This document shows, in pieces, positions 43,263-52,676 of a stretch of 64,000 nucleotides of DNA. The number at the start of each line of letters is the position of its first letter. Position 1 is the first letter of the stretch. A program made the position numbers and the translations under genes. The stretch is from the NCBI GenBank assembly GCA_002363385.1, contig DEVL01000001.1, forward strand, positions 310,001-374,000, read 5' to 3'. The stretch is from Stenotrophomonas maltophilia. Lineage in GTDB: Bacteria; Pseudomonadota; Gammaproteobacteria; Xanthomonadales; Xanthomonadaceae. The notes under the pieces were generated by a model. That model worked only from the letters and a program-made list of their open reading frames with translations. It was not told the origin of the DNA and ran no database searches.

Positions 43263-43281
43263 GCCCCCTGAGTCAGGGGGC
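43263..43281. promoter_or_regulatory. Perfect 9-1-9 palindrome between terC and rlmI
   Basis: GCCCCCTGAGTCAGGGGGC lies in the divergent gap, 34 bp upstream of the riboswitch promoter -35. There is no T-run on either side. It could be a repressor site or a hairpin; no assignment is possible. Confidence 0.5.
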
Positions 43282-43389
43282 AGCGCCGCAGGCGCGGGGG
43301 TGTGGTTGCGGGTATGACGGAGCCCGCGGTATGCGCAGCAGACCGTGGGGCGGCAGCGCGCATGCGGTGGCGCGTCATACAATGCGTAC

Positions 43390-44559
43390 ATGAATACCCC
43401 TGCCCCCGTTGTCCGCCTCAAGAACGCCTGGCGCTCCAGCCACCCGTGGATCTTCCAGAAACTGGTCGAAAAGCCGGCCGTCCGTCCCAAACCCGGTGCC
43501 ATCGTCGACGTCGTCGGCGTGGACGGGGAGTGGATCGGCCGTGGCTTCTACAACGGTCATTCGCGCATTGCCGTGCGCATCCTGGAGACCGATCAGGCCA
43601 TTCCGGTCGACGCGGGCTGGTTCTCGCGCAAGATCGCCCAGGCGGTGTCGCTGCGCCGTGGGGTGCTCAAGCTGGACGAGATCTCCGACGCGTGGCGCGT
43701 GGTCCACAGCGAAGGCGACGGTCTGTCCGGCCTGGTCGTGGACCGCTATGGCGACCTGGTCGTGGTCGAATTCTTCGCCGCCGGCATGTTCCGCCACCGC
43801 GAGTGGGTCTACGAGGCCCTGCGCGAACAGTTCCCGGGCTGCCGTTTCCACAGCTTCGCCGACGAACACGTGCAGAAGCAGGAGAGCTTCGACTTCCACG
43901 GCAACACCACCACCGAAGCCTCGGTGATCACCGAGTACGGCGTGAAGTTCCGCGCCGACCCGGCCGGCGCGCACAAGACCGGCTTCTTCGCCGATCAGCG
44001 TGAGAACCGCCAGTGGTTGAGCCAGCAGGTGGAAGGCAAGACCGTGCTGGATCTGTGCTGCAACACCGGTGGCTTTGCGGTGTACGCCGCCGCGCGCGGT
44101 GCGGCCGAGGTGGTCGGCATCGATATCGATGAGGACGTGATCGCCATCGCCAAGGGCAACGCCAAGCTCAACAACGTGCGCCCGAAGTTCATCCAGTCCG
44201 ACATCTTCCCGTGGCTGCGCGATGCCTCCAACCGCGGCGAGCAGTACGACGTGGTGATCCTGGATCCGGCCAAGATGACCCGCGACCGCGACCAGGTCAT
44301 CACCGCGCTGAAGAAGTACCTGGACATGAACAAGCTGGCGCTGGGGGTGGTCAAGCCCGGTGGCCTGCTCGCCACGTTCTCGTGCACCGGCCTGGTAGCC
44401 GAAGATCAGTTCCTGGACATGCTGCGCCGTGCCGCGTTCTACGCCGGCCGCACCATCCAGATTCTGAAGGTGGCCGGCGCAGGTCCGGATCACCCGTTCA
44501 TGGCCCACGTGCAGGAATCGCGCTACCTCAAGGCCGTGTTCTGCCGCGTGGTGGATTGA
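43390..44559 (+). CDS. rlmI: 23S rRNA (cytosine-1962-C5) methyltransferase
   Basis: This SAM-dependent rRNA methyltransferase has 389 residues. An N-terminal PUA-like domain (VVRLKNAWRSSHPWIFQ, GEWIGRGFYN) is followed by the Rossmann methyltransferase domain: KTGFFADQRENRQWL, VLDLCCNTGGFAVYAA (SAM motif I), IDIDEDVI, VILDPAKM and CTGLV with the candidate catalytic Cys. ATG 43390 starts the conserved part. Confidence 0.92.
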   Translation: MNTPAPVVRLKNAWRSSHPWIFQKLVEKPAVRPKPGAIVDVVGVDGEWIGRGFYNGHSRIAVRILETDQAIPVDAGWFSRKIAQAVSLRRGVLKLDEISDAWRVVHSEGDGLSGLVVDRYGDLVVVEFFAAGMFRHREWVYEALREQFPGCRFHSFADEHVQKQESFDFHGNTTTEASVITEYGVKFRADPAGAHKTGFFADQRENRQWLSQQVEGKTVLDLCCNTGGFAVYAAARGAAEVVGIDIDEDVIAIAKGNAKLNNVRPKFIQSDIFPWLRDASNRGEQYDVVILDPAKMTRDRDQVITALKKYLDMNKLALGVVKPGGLLATFSCTGLVAEDQFLDMLRRAAFYAGRTIQILKVAGAGPDHPFMAHVQESRYLKAVFCRVVD

Positions 44560-44593
44560 GAACGACCCGGTTCCCAGCCACGTTCTGCATCGA

Positions 44594-44665
44594 GTAGTGC
44601 CGGCCGCTGGCCGGCTCTTCCTGGTCTCCGATTGTCGCGGGGAGCCGGCCAGCGGCCGGCACTAC
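44594..44665. repeat. Inverted SMAG/REP dimer after rlmI
   Basis: Two GTAG-ended palindromes face each other: GTAGTGCCGGCCGCTGGCC (from 44594) and its reverse complement ending GGCCGGCACTAC (44665), with about 24 bp between. This is the dimeric form typical of SMAG elements; it would fold into a long hairpin after rlmI. Confidence 0.85.
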
Positions 44666-44721
44666 CGTTTGTTGTCCTCTCGGCGCTATGGTCTGACGCT
44701 TCCCAACCAAGGTGAGGCGTC

Positions 44722-45972
44722 ATGACGTTGCGCAGTCTGTCTTTGCTGGTCTCGCTGGCGTTGTGCACGCCGCTGGCCGCCCACGCGATCGCGTTCACCC
44801 CGCAGGAACTGGCCAGGGCGTCCGCGCTGCAGCAGCGGCTGCTGACGCTGGACAGCCATCTGGATACGCCGGCCAACTTCCACCGCGACGGCTTCGACAT
44901 CACCCAGCGGCACGACCACAACGCGCTGTCGCAGGTGGACTACCCGCGCATGGTCGAAGGCGCGCTGGATGGCGGCTTCTGGGCGATCTACACCGATCAG
45001 GGCGACCGCAGCGCACAAGCGCACCAGCATGACCGCGATGCCGGCCTGCTGCGCCTGACCGAGATCCGCGAGATGCTCGCCGCGCATCCGGACACCTTCC
45101 AGCTCGCGCTGACCGCCGCCGATGCCGCGCGCATCAAGGCCGCCGGCAAGCGCGTGGTCTACATCAGCATGGAGAACGCCAGCCCGCTGGTCGACGATCC
45201 CACGCTGCTCAGTTACTACCACCTGGCCGGCCTGCGCCTGCTCAGCACGGTGCACTTCGCCAACAACGAGTTCGCCGATTCGGCCACCGATCCCAAGGGG
45301 GCCGAGTGGAAGGGCCTGAGTCCAGCCGGCAAGGCGCTGGTGGATGAAGCGGTGCGGCTGGGCATCGTCATCGATCAGTCGCATGCCTCCGATGCGGTGT
45401 TCGATGACCTGATCGAGCGCATGCCGGTGCCGTTCGTGCTCTCGCACAGCTCGGCCAAGGCGATCTACAACCATCCGCGCAACCTCGACGATGCACGCCT
45501 GAAACAGCTGGCCAAGGCCGGCGGCGTGATCCAGGTCAACGCCTATGGTGGTTATCTGATCGACACCGCCAAGAGCGAGGCGCGCAAGGCGGCCGAGACG
45601 GCCCTGATGGAACAGCTCGGTACCGATTACGACGGCATGAGCATCCAGCAGGGTGTCGCGCTGAAGAAGGGCTTGGAGGAGATCGACCAGCGCATCCCGC
45701 TGCGCAAGGCCACGCTGGACGATTTCCTCGCCCATTTCGAGCACATCCTCACGGTGGTCGGCCCCGAACACGTCGGCATCGGGCTGGACTGGGATGGCGG
45801 CGGTGGCCTGGCGGATCTGCCCGACGTGAGCCAGTTGCCGAAGATCACCGCGTGGTTGCTGCGCAAGGGCTACAGCGAGAAACAGATCGCCGGTATCTGG
45901 GGCGGCAACCTGCTGCGCGTCATGCAGCAGGCACAGGATCACGCGGCCAAAGTTGCCGCCGCGAAGTCCTGA
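44722..45972 (+). CDS. Membrane (renal-type) dipeptidase, peptidase family M19
   Basis: This zinc dipeptidase is exported to the periplasm (signal peptide MTLRSLSLLVSLALCTPLAA, cleavage near AHA). The 416 residues contain zinc ligands in LDSHLDTP (HxD), the bridging Glu in YISMENASPL, and His in VIDQSHAS and VLSHSSAKA. The final conserved GIGLDWDGGGG supplies the Asp. It is a single-gene unit with a strong terminator. Confidence 0.92.
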   Translation: MTLRSLSLLVSLALCTPLAAHAIAFTPQELARASALQQRLLTLDSHLDTPANFHRDGFDITQRHDHNALSQVDYPRMVEGALDGGFWAIYTDQGDRSAQAHQHDRDAGLLRLTEIREMLAAHPDTFQLALTAADAARIKAAGKRVVYISMENASPLVDDPTLLSYYHLAGLRLLSTVHFANNEFADSATDPKGAEWKGLSPAGKALVDEAVRLGIVIDQSHASDAVFDDLIERMPVPFVLSHSSAKAIYNHPRNLDDARLKQLAKAGGVIQVNAYGGYLIDTAKSEARKAAETALMEQLGTDYDGMSIQQGVALKKGLEEIDQRIPLRKATLDDFLAHFEHILTVVGPEHVGIGLDWDGGGGLADLPDVSQLPKITAWLLRKGYSEKQIAGIWGGNLLRVMQQAQDHAAKVAAAKS

Positions 45973-46029
45973 GTACAGGGGGCATTACGCGCGCTGCCCG
46001 GCAGCGCGGCTTCACCAGCGCCCACAAAG

Positions 46030-46058
46030 AAAAAGGCAGGCCCAGGGCCTGCCTTTTT
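46030..46058. terminator. Bidirectional terminator between dipeptidase and APC permease
   Basis: A perfect 13-bp stem (AAAAAGGCAGGCC with GGCCTGCCTTTTT, loop CAG) has A and T runs at both ends, serving the convergent genes. Confidence 0.92.
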
Positions 46059-46097
46059 CACACCCGGTCATCGCCGGCCGGTGGCCGGCGCGATCGC

Positions 46098-47510
46098 TCA
46101 GCGCTTGCCCAGCACCGCATTGCGACGCCCGTAGGCGAAGTAGGCGATCAGGCCCAGAACGTTCCAGCCCAGGAAGTACAGCTGGGTGGTGCTCGGCAGG
46201 CTGAAGAACAGGTACACGCAGCCGATCATCGCCAGCGGGCCGACCACGTAGGCCAGCGGCGTGCGGAACTTGCGCACGCGGTTGGGCTCGCGCTTGCGCA
46301 GCACCACCAGGCACAGGCCCACCGCGGTGAACGCGGCCAGGGTGCCGGCGTTGGCCAGCGCGGCGATCTCGTCCAGGCGTGCCACGCCGGCCAGCGCGGC
46401 CACCAGCACCGCGGTGAACAGCGTGGTGGCAACCGGGGTGCCGGTGCGCGCGCTGACCTTGGACAGCCCACGCGGCAGCAGGCCGTCGCGCGACATGACG
46501 AAGAAGATGCGGCTCTGGCCGTACAGGAAGGCCAGCAGCACGGTCGGCAGCGCGATGACGGCGGCAGCGCCGATCCACTTGGCCGCACCCGGGCTGCCCA
46601 GCTCGCGCAGGATCAGCGCCAGCGGCTCGGCGCTCTGGCCGAAGATCGTGTAGCTCATCGCACCCACGGCCGCCAGCGCCACCAGCACGTAGATGATGGT
46701 GCAGCCGACCATCGAGCCGATGATGCCGATCGCCAGATCGCGCTCGGGCTTCTTGGTTTCTTCGGCGGCGGTGGAGATCGCATCGAAGCCGTAGAACGCG
46801 AAGAAGATGATCGCTGCCGCCGCCATCACCCCGCGTTCGACGCCATCGGCGCCCAGCGACTTGACGAAGCCGAACGGCATGAACGGCTCCATGTGGCCGG
46901 TATCGAAGTGCGGCAGGGCGATCGCCACGAACACGGTCAGTGCGATGATCTTGATCACCACCAGGACCGCGTTGAGGGTCGCGCTTTCCTTGGTGCCGGC
47001 CATCAGCATGCCGGCCACCACGAAGGTGATGAGCACTGCCGGCAGGTTGATGAAGCCGCCTTCCACGTGGGGGCCGGCGGTCAGCATCAGGGGCAGGTCG
47101 ATGCCGAAGCCGTGCAGGAAGCCGACCGCGTAGCCGGACCACCCGACCGCGACCGTGCTCACCACCAGCGAGTACTCCAGGATCAGGCTCCAGCCGACCA
47201 CCCAGGCCACCACCTCGCCAAGCGCGCTGTAGCTGTAGGTATAGGCGCTGCCGGCGGCCGGCATCATCGTCGACAGCTCGGCGTAGGACAGGGCCGCGCA
47301 GGCGCAGACCGCGCCGGCGATGGCGAAGGAAATCAGCACCGCGGGGCCGGCCAGGTTCGCGCCGACACCGATCAGGGTGTAGATGCCGGTGCCGACGATC
47401 GCGCCGATGCCCAGCGCGATCAGGTGCGGCCAACTCAGGGTCGGGATCAGTTGCCTGCCGGCTTCATGGACGGTGACAGTGTCTAGGGACTTGCGCCGGA
47501 GCAATGACAT
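46098..47510 (-). CDS. Amino acid permease, APC family
   Basis: The 470-residue transporter has about 12-13 helices. The N-terminal IALGIGAIVGTGIYTLIGVGANLAGPAV is the substrate/sodium-site helix of the APC fold, followed by AALSYAELSTMMPAAGSAYTYSY, typical of the cationic amino acid transporter group (YfnA/CAT). Later FFAFYGFDAISTAAEETKKPERD fits the same group. The substrate cannot be fixed. Confidence 0.9.
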   Translation of the reverse strand: MSLLRRKSLDTVTVHEAGRQLIPTLSWPHLIALGIGAIVGTGIYTLIGVGANLAGPAVLISFAIAGAVCACAALSYAELSTMMPAAGSAYTYSYSALGEVVAWVVGWSLILEYSLVVSTVAVGWSGYAVGFLHGFGIDLPLMLTAGPHVEGGFINLPAVLITFVVAGMLMAGTKESATLNAVLVVIKIIALTVFVAIALPHFDTGHMEPFMPFGFVKSLGADGVERGVMAAAAIIFFAFYGFDAISTAAEETKKPERDLAIGIIGSMVGCTIIYVLVALAAVGAMSYTIFGQSAEPLALILRELGSPGAAKWIGAAAVIALPTVLLAFLYGQSRIFFVMSRDGLLPRGLSKVSARTGTPVATTLFTAVLVAALAGVARLDEIAALANAGTLAAFTAVGLCLVVLRKREPNRVRKFRTPLAYVVGPLAMIGCVYLFFSLPSTTQLYFLGWNVLGLIAYFAYGRRNAVLGKR

Positions 47511-47682
47511 GGGGCCTCGCGGTGGATGACTGTGAACGACAAGTCTGCGAGTTTTACCGAACGCGGCGCAGCATTACTACTGCCAAGCGTCGTAAGCGGC
47601 TGCACGGTTCCCATGACTGGGGGGAAGGTGACGAAACCGGCACAAAGATCGGCGCCTATCCCCCGTGGCAGACGGTGGCACC

Positions 47683-48678
<996 letters not shown>

Positions 48679-48779
48679 GCGGTACTCGGTGGGAAGGGCG
48701 GGAACACGCTCAGCATCCTCTTCCGGACTATGTGGATAAACTGGCTTCTCCTGCATCGTCCTTGAAGCCTGTCTTCACA

Positions 48780-49679
48780 ATGAGCGCCCAGCATCCCCTG
48801 CCTGCCGTGGTCGCCTTCGCCCGCGTCGCGCACCATGCCAGCTTCACCCGCGCGGCCGACGAGCTGGGCGTATCGCCCTCGGCCCTATCGCAGACGGTGC
48901 GCGCGCTGGAGGCCCACCTTGGCGTGCGGCTGCTGCAACGGACCACGCGCCGGGTCGGCCTGACCGAGCAGGGCGCGCGCTTCCTGGCGCAGGTACGCGA
49001 GGGCCTGGCCCGGATCGATGCCGCGTTCGAAGACCTGGATCAGGTGCGCGATGTCCCCGCCGGCAAGCTGCGCATCAACGTGCCGCGGATTGCTGCCGAA
49101 CTGCTGGTGCTGCCGCACCTGCCCGGCTTCCTGGCGCGTTATCCCCAGATCGAGGTGGAGCTGTTCGTGGAAACCGCGCTCACCGATCTGGTTGCCGGCG
49201 GCTTCGACGCCGGCATCCGGCTGGGCGAAAGCCTGGCCCGCGGCATGATCGCGGTGCCGATCGGGCCGCTGGAGCGGCAGGTAGTGGTGGCTACGCCGGA
49301 CTATCTGGCCATGCACGGTGTGCCCGCCACCCCGGCCGACCTGGTTGCGCACGAGTGCATCGTGCACCGGCTCAGCACGGGCCGGCGGATGGCGTGGGAG
49401 TTCACCCGTGAGGGGCGTGACTTCGAGGTGGAGGTGGCGGGCCGATTGGTGTTCAACGACGCCGGGCTGATCCATGCCGCCGTGATCAGAGGCATGGGGC
49501 TGGCGCAGGGCTTTGAGGCACTCTACGCCGGCGATGTGGCGGCCGGACGCCTGCAGTGCGTTCTGCAGGATTGGCAGCAGCCGTTCGCCGGCTTCCACCT
49601 GTATTACCCGGCACGCGAGCAGATGGCGCCCAAGCTGCGGGTGTTCATTGACCACCTGCGCGAGGCGATGCGGCGCTGA
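48780..49679 (+). CDS. LysR-family transcriptional regulator
   Basis: The 299 residues start MSAQHPLPAVVAFARVAHHA with the winged HTH (SFTRAADELGVSPSALSQTVRALEAHLG, about 17-44) and the usual effector-binding domain (GKLRINVPRIAAELLVLPHLPGFLARYP onward). ATG 48780 matches family starts. It is divergent from the aldo/keto reductase gene, the classic arrangement for local control. The effector is unknown. Confidence 0.92.
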   Translation: MSAQHPLPAVVAFARVAHHASFTRAADELGVSPSALSQTVRALEAHLGVRLLQRTTRRVGLTEQGARFLAQVREGLARIDAAFEDLDQVRDVPAGKLRINVPRIAAELLVLPHLPGFLARYPQIEVELFVETALTDLVAGGFDAGIRLGESLARGMIAVPIGPLERQVVVATPDYLAMHGVPATPADLVAHECIVHRLSTGRRMAWEFTREGRDFEVEVAGRLVFNDAGLIHAAVIRGMGLAQGFEALYAGDVAAGRLQCVLQDWQQPFAGFHLYYPAREQMAPKLRVFIDHLREAMRR

Positions 49680-49929
49680 CGCTCTCGGCTCATCCGGCGC
49701 CTGGCAACAGGGCGGCCGCCCAGTCCGCAAGCGGTGGATGACCCTGTGGATAGATCATCTGCGCCCGCGCCGGGGAGGCGACGTTGGACGATGGCGCCGA
49801 TTGGACACGTCACCGGTACGCAGGGGAATCTCAATGTTTGCATGAGAACCGAGCGTCGCGATGATGCTGCCTATCCGCGGGCGAACACGACGCGCGCTGT
49901 CGTCGTGCACCACGTCTGCCCGCAAGGGC

Positions 49930-50556
49930 TCAGCCGCTCACGCCCAGCCGCACACCGAACCCGACCAGGAACACCCCCGCCACCCGCCTCAGCCAAAGCC
50001 CGACACGCGGGTGCTGCAGAATCCGACGGCGCAGCAGATTGCCCACCCCGATCAGCACCGAGCAGTAGGCCAGCCCCATGACGAAGATGATCAGCGCCAT
50101 GGTCGCAAACGTCACCACACCCTGGTGCCGTGCCGGATCGATGAACAACGGCAGGAAGGCCATGTAGAAGATGATCGCCTTCGGGTTGAGCAGGTTGATC
50201 AGCACCGCCTGGCGGAAGTAGTGGCCCGGCGTGAGGCGGATGCCACCTTCCTCGCCCTGCGCGCGCGGCTGGCGCAGCAGGCCGATGCCGATCCACACCA
50301 GGTACGCCGCGCCGAGGTACTGCACCGCGTGGAACACCAGCGGATTGGCCTTGAGCAGCGCCGCCACACCGGCTACCGCCAGCCACATCAGGATCTGGTC
50401 GCCCAGCAGCAGCCCGAACAGCGCCGTGTACCCGCCGCGCACGCCGCCGCGGCCGGTGGCGGTGAGCAGGGTGAAGGTGCCCGGGCCCGGCAGTGCCAGG
50501 AACACCAGCACGGCCGCAACAAAGGTCCACAGATCCTGGATGCCCATCCACGGCAT
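49930..50556 (-). CDS. LysE/RhtB-family exporter
   Basis: The 208-residue inner-membrane protein has six predicted helices. LALPGPGTFTLLTATGRGGVRGG is the family N-terminal signature and FRQAVLINLLNPKAIIFYMAFLPLFID the central one. It probably exports an amino acid or derivative. A second in-frame ATG three codons downstream is possible. The 250-bp gap between the LysR gene (to 49679) and this stop contains nothing I can assign. Confidence 0.9.
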   Translation of the reverse strand: MPWMGIQDLWTFVAAVLVFLALPGPGTFTLLTATGRGGVRGGYTALFGLLLGDQILMWLAVAGVAALLKANPLVFHAVQYLGAAYLVWIGIGLLRQPRAQGEEGGIRLTPGHYFRQAVLINLLNPKAIIFYMAFLPLFIDPARHQGVVTFATMALIIFVMGLAYCSVLIGVGNLLRRRILQHPRVGLWLRRVAGVFLVGFGVRLGVSG

Positions 50557-50617
50557 GGCGGCGACTCGACTACGGGGGGAGGGGCATTGTCCGGCAGCCG
50601 CGCGCCGGGCGATAGCG

Positions 50618-51535
50618 TCAGCGCGCGCCGGCCGGCAATCCCGCGAGCAGGGGCTGCAGCCGTTGCGCGAACAACGCATGCAACTGCCGGATGGCCGGCG
50701 AGAACTGCTTGCGGTGCGGACACACCAGGTTCAATGGCAGGCTGTCGCCGGCGCCGTCCAGCAGCACCTGCAGGCGCCCGGCCTGCACATCGGCGCAGAT
50801 ATCCAGCCATGACTTGAACACGATGCCTTCCCCGGCCACTGCCCAGCGCCGGACCACGTCGGCATCGTCGCAGACCATGTTGCCGCGCACCAGGATGACC
50901 GTGCGCCGGCCATCGACCTCGAAGCTCCAGCGGTCATACGCGCGCCCGGCGAGCTGGTAGAGCAGGCAGTGGTGCTCCTTCAAGGCCTCCAGGCTGTCCG
51001 GCGTCCCGTGCCGGGCCAGGTAGTCCGGTGAGGCGGCCAGCACCCGGCGGTTGCCGGGCAGCAGGGGCAGGGCGACATAGCTGGCGTTGTCGAAGCGGCC
51101 CAGGCGGAAGGCGATGTCGACCGGATCGCGGAACACATCGGCGACCTGATCGGACAACTGCAGGCGCAGCTGCAGCTTCGGGTGCGCGGCGCGGAACTCG
51201 GTCAGCCAGGGCAGCAGCAGGTTGCGGCCCAGATCCGAGGGCGCGGCCACCTGCAGCGTGCCGCGCAGCTCGGCATCCTCGCCCCGCATCCGGGCCTCGC
51301 CCTCGCGCAGCGCGGCCAGGACCTCCTGCGCGTAGGGCAGGTACAACGCGCCCTCGGCGGTCAGGCGCAGGCTGCGGGTGGACCGCACGAACAGGCGCAG
51401 GTCCAGCTCGCGCTCCAGTCGCGCCACCGCCGCCGCGACCTGGCCAGGCAGCAGATCGGCCTCGCGCGCGGCGTTGGAAAAGCTGCCCAGCGCGGCGGTG
51501 CGGACGAACAGGGCGAGGTCGTCGAACCGGACCAT
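50618..51535 (-). CDS. LysR-family transcriptional regulator
   Basis: The 305-residue regulator starts MVRFDDLALFVRTAALG; ATG 51535 sits at better distance from AGGA than the ATG at 51541. The HTH is SFSNAAREADLLPGQVAAAVARLE, and the substrate-binding domain begins LRGTLQVAAPSDLGRNLLLPWL. It is divergent from the quinone-oxidoreductase-like gene, which it probably controls (the pairing is common; no operator was identified). Confidence 0.92.
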   Translation of the reverse strand: MVRFDDLALFVRTAALGSFSNAAREADLLPGQVAAAVARLERELDLRLFVRSTRSLRLTAEGALYLPYAQEVLAALREGEARMRGEDAELRGTLQVAAPSDLGRNLLLPWLTEFRAAHPKLQLRLQLSDQVADVFRDPVDIAFRLGRFDNASYVALPLLPGNRRVLAASPDYLARHGTPDSLEALKEHHCLLYQLAGRAYDRWSFEVDGRRTVILVRGNMVCDDADVVRRWAVAGEGIVFKSWLDICADVQAGRLQVLLDGAGDSLPLNLVCPHRKQFSPAIRQLHALFAQRLQPLLAGLPAGAR

Positions 51536-51631
51536 TTTCATTCCTGCTGTGAAAGTGCTGCCCGATTTTGCGCCTTTCTCCACCCCGCCGTGAAGCGCAG
51601 GCTGTCCGTCTTCCCCACTGGATCTCCCCCG

Positions 51632-52639
51632 ATGAAAGCCGTCGCCTATACCCAGCATGGCCTGCCGATCAGCGACCCCGCCGCGCTGGTGGACATCACC
51701 CTGCCGATCCCCACCCCCGGCCCGCGCGATCTGCGGGTCGAGGTCCGCGCGATCTCGGTGAACCCGGTCGATACCAAGGTGCGCAACGGCGTGGCGGTGA
51801 CCGAGCCGCGCGTGCTGGGCTTCGACGCGGTCGGCATCGTGGATGCGGTAGGCGAGGAGGTGACGCTGTTCCAGCCCGGCGACGCGGTCTTCTATGCAGG
51901 CGCGATCGGCCGCGCCGGCAGCAACGCCGAGTACCAGCTGGTGGACGAGCGCATCGTGGGCCACAAGCCGGCCAGCCTGGATGATGCCGCCGCCGCGGCG
52001 CTGCCGCTGACGGCGATCACCGCCTGGGAGCTGCTGTTCGATCGCCTGCGCATCGCGGAAAACGGCGGCGAAGGGCAGACCCTGCTGGTGATCGGTGCCG
52101 CTGGTGGCGTCGGCTCGATCCTGGTGCAGCTGGCCCGCCAGCTGACGCGCTTGACCGTGATCGGGACCGCCTCGCGGCCGGATACCCAGGATTGGGTCTA
52201 TGCGCTGGGTGCGCACCACGTGATCGACCACACCCAGCCGCTGAGCGAAGGGCTGCAGCGCCTGGGGATCGCCGAGGTCAGTCATGTGGCCAGCCTGACC
52301 CATACCGACCAGCACTACGACCAGATCGTCAGCGTGCTCGCCCCGCAGGGCCAGCTGGCGCTGATCGATGACCCCGGCCAGCTCGACGTGATGGCGCTCA
52401 AGCGCAAGAGCCTGTCGCTGCACTGGGAATCGATGTTTACCCGCTCCAGCTTCAACACCCCTGACGTGCAGCGCCAGCATGAGCTGCTCGAGCGCGTGGC
52501 AGCGCTGATCGATGCGGGCGTGCTGCGTACCACGCTCGGCGAACACTACGGCCGTATCAACGCCGCCAACCTGCGCCAGGCGCATGCCCTGATCGAAAGC
52601 CACCGCGCGCGCGGCAAGCTCGTGCTCGAGGGGTTCTGA
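51632..52639 (+). CDS. Zinc-type alcohol dehydrogenase-like / quinone oxidoreductase protein
   Basis: This medium-chain dehydrogenase/reductase has 335 residues, MKAVAYTQHGLPI to GKLVLEGF. It lacks the catalytic zinc-cysteine pattern and has the NAD(P) motif LVIGAAGGVGSILVQLARQL (about 149-168), with SVNPVDTKVRNG and AALPLTAITAWELLF typical of NADPH:quinone reductase relatives (the adh_fam_1 subgroup). It faces the LysR gene. The substrate is probably a quinone or enone. Confidence 0.88.
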   Translation: MKAVAYTQHGLPISDPAALVDITLPIPTPGPRDLRVEVRAISVNPVDTKVRNGVAVTEPRVLGFDAVGIVDAVGEEVTLFQPGDAVFYAGAIGRAGSNAEYQLVDERIVGHKPASLDDAAAAALPLTAITAWELLFDRLRIAENGGEGQTLLVIGAAGGVGSILVQLARQLTRLTVIGTASRPDTQDWVYALGAHHVIDHTQPLSEGLQRLGIAEVSHVASLTHTDQHYDQIVSVLAPQGQLALIDDPGQLDVMALKRKSLSLHWESMFTRSSFNTPDVQRQHELLERVAALIDAGVLRTTLGEHYGRINAANLRQAHALIESHRARGKLVLEGF

Positions 52640-52676
52640 CGCAGCCATTGAGACCGGCGCGGCCTACACTTGGCGT

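Noticed and set aside
41855..43393. A 512-codon plus-strand frame opposite the TerC gene and riboswitch
   Set aside because: It is the shadow of terC and its leader; the sequence is a repetitive His/Gln/Asp mixture typical of antisense reading.
45852..47486. A 544-codon plus-strand frame opposite the APC permease
   Set aside because: It is antisense to a clear 12-helix transporter; no signal or domain.
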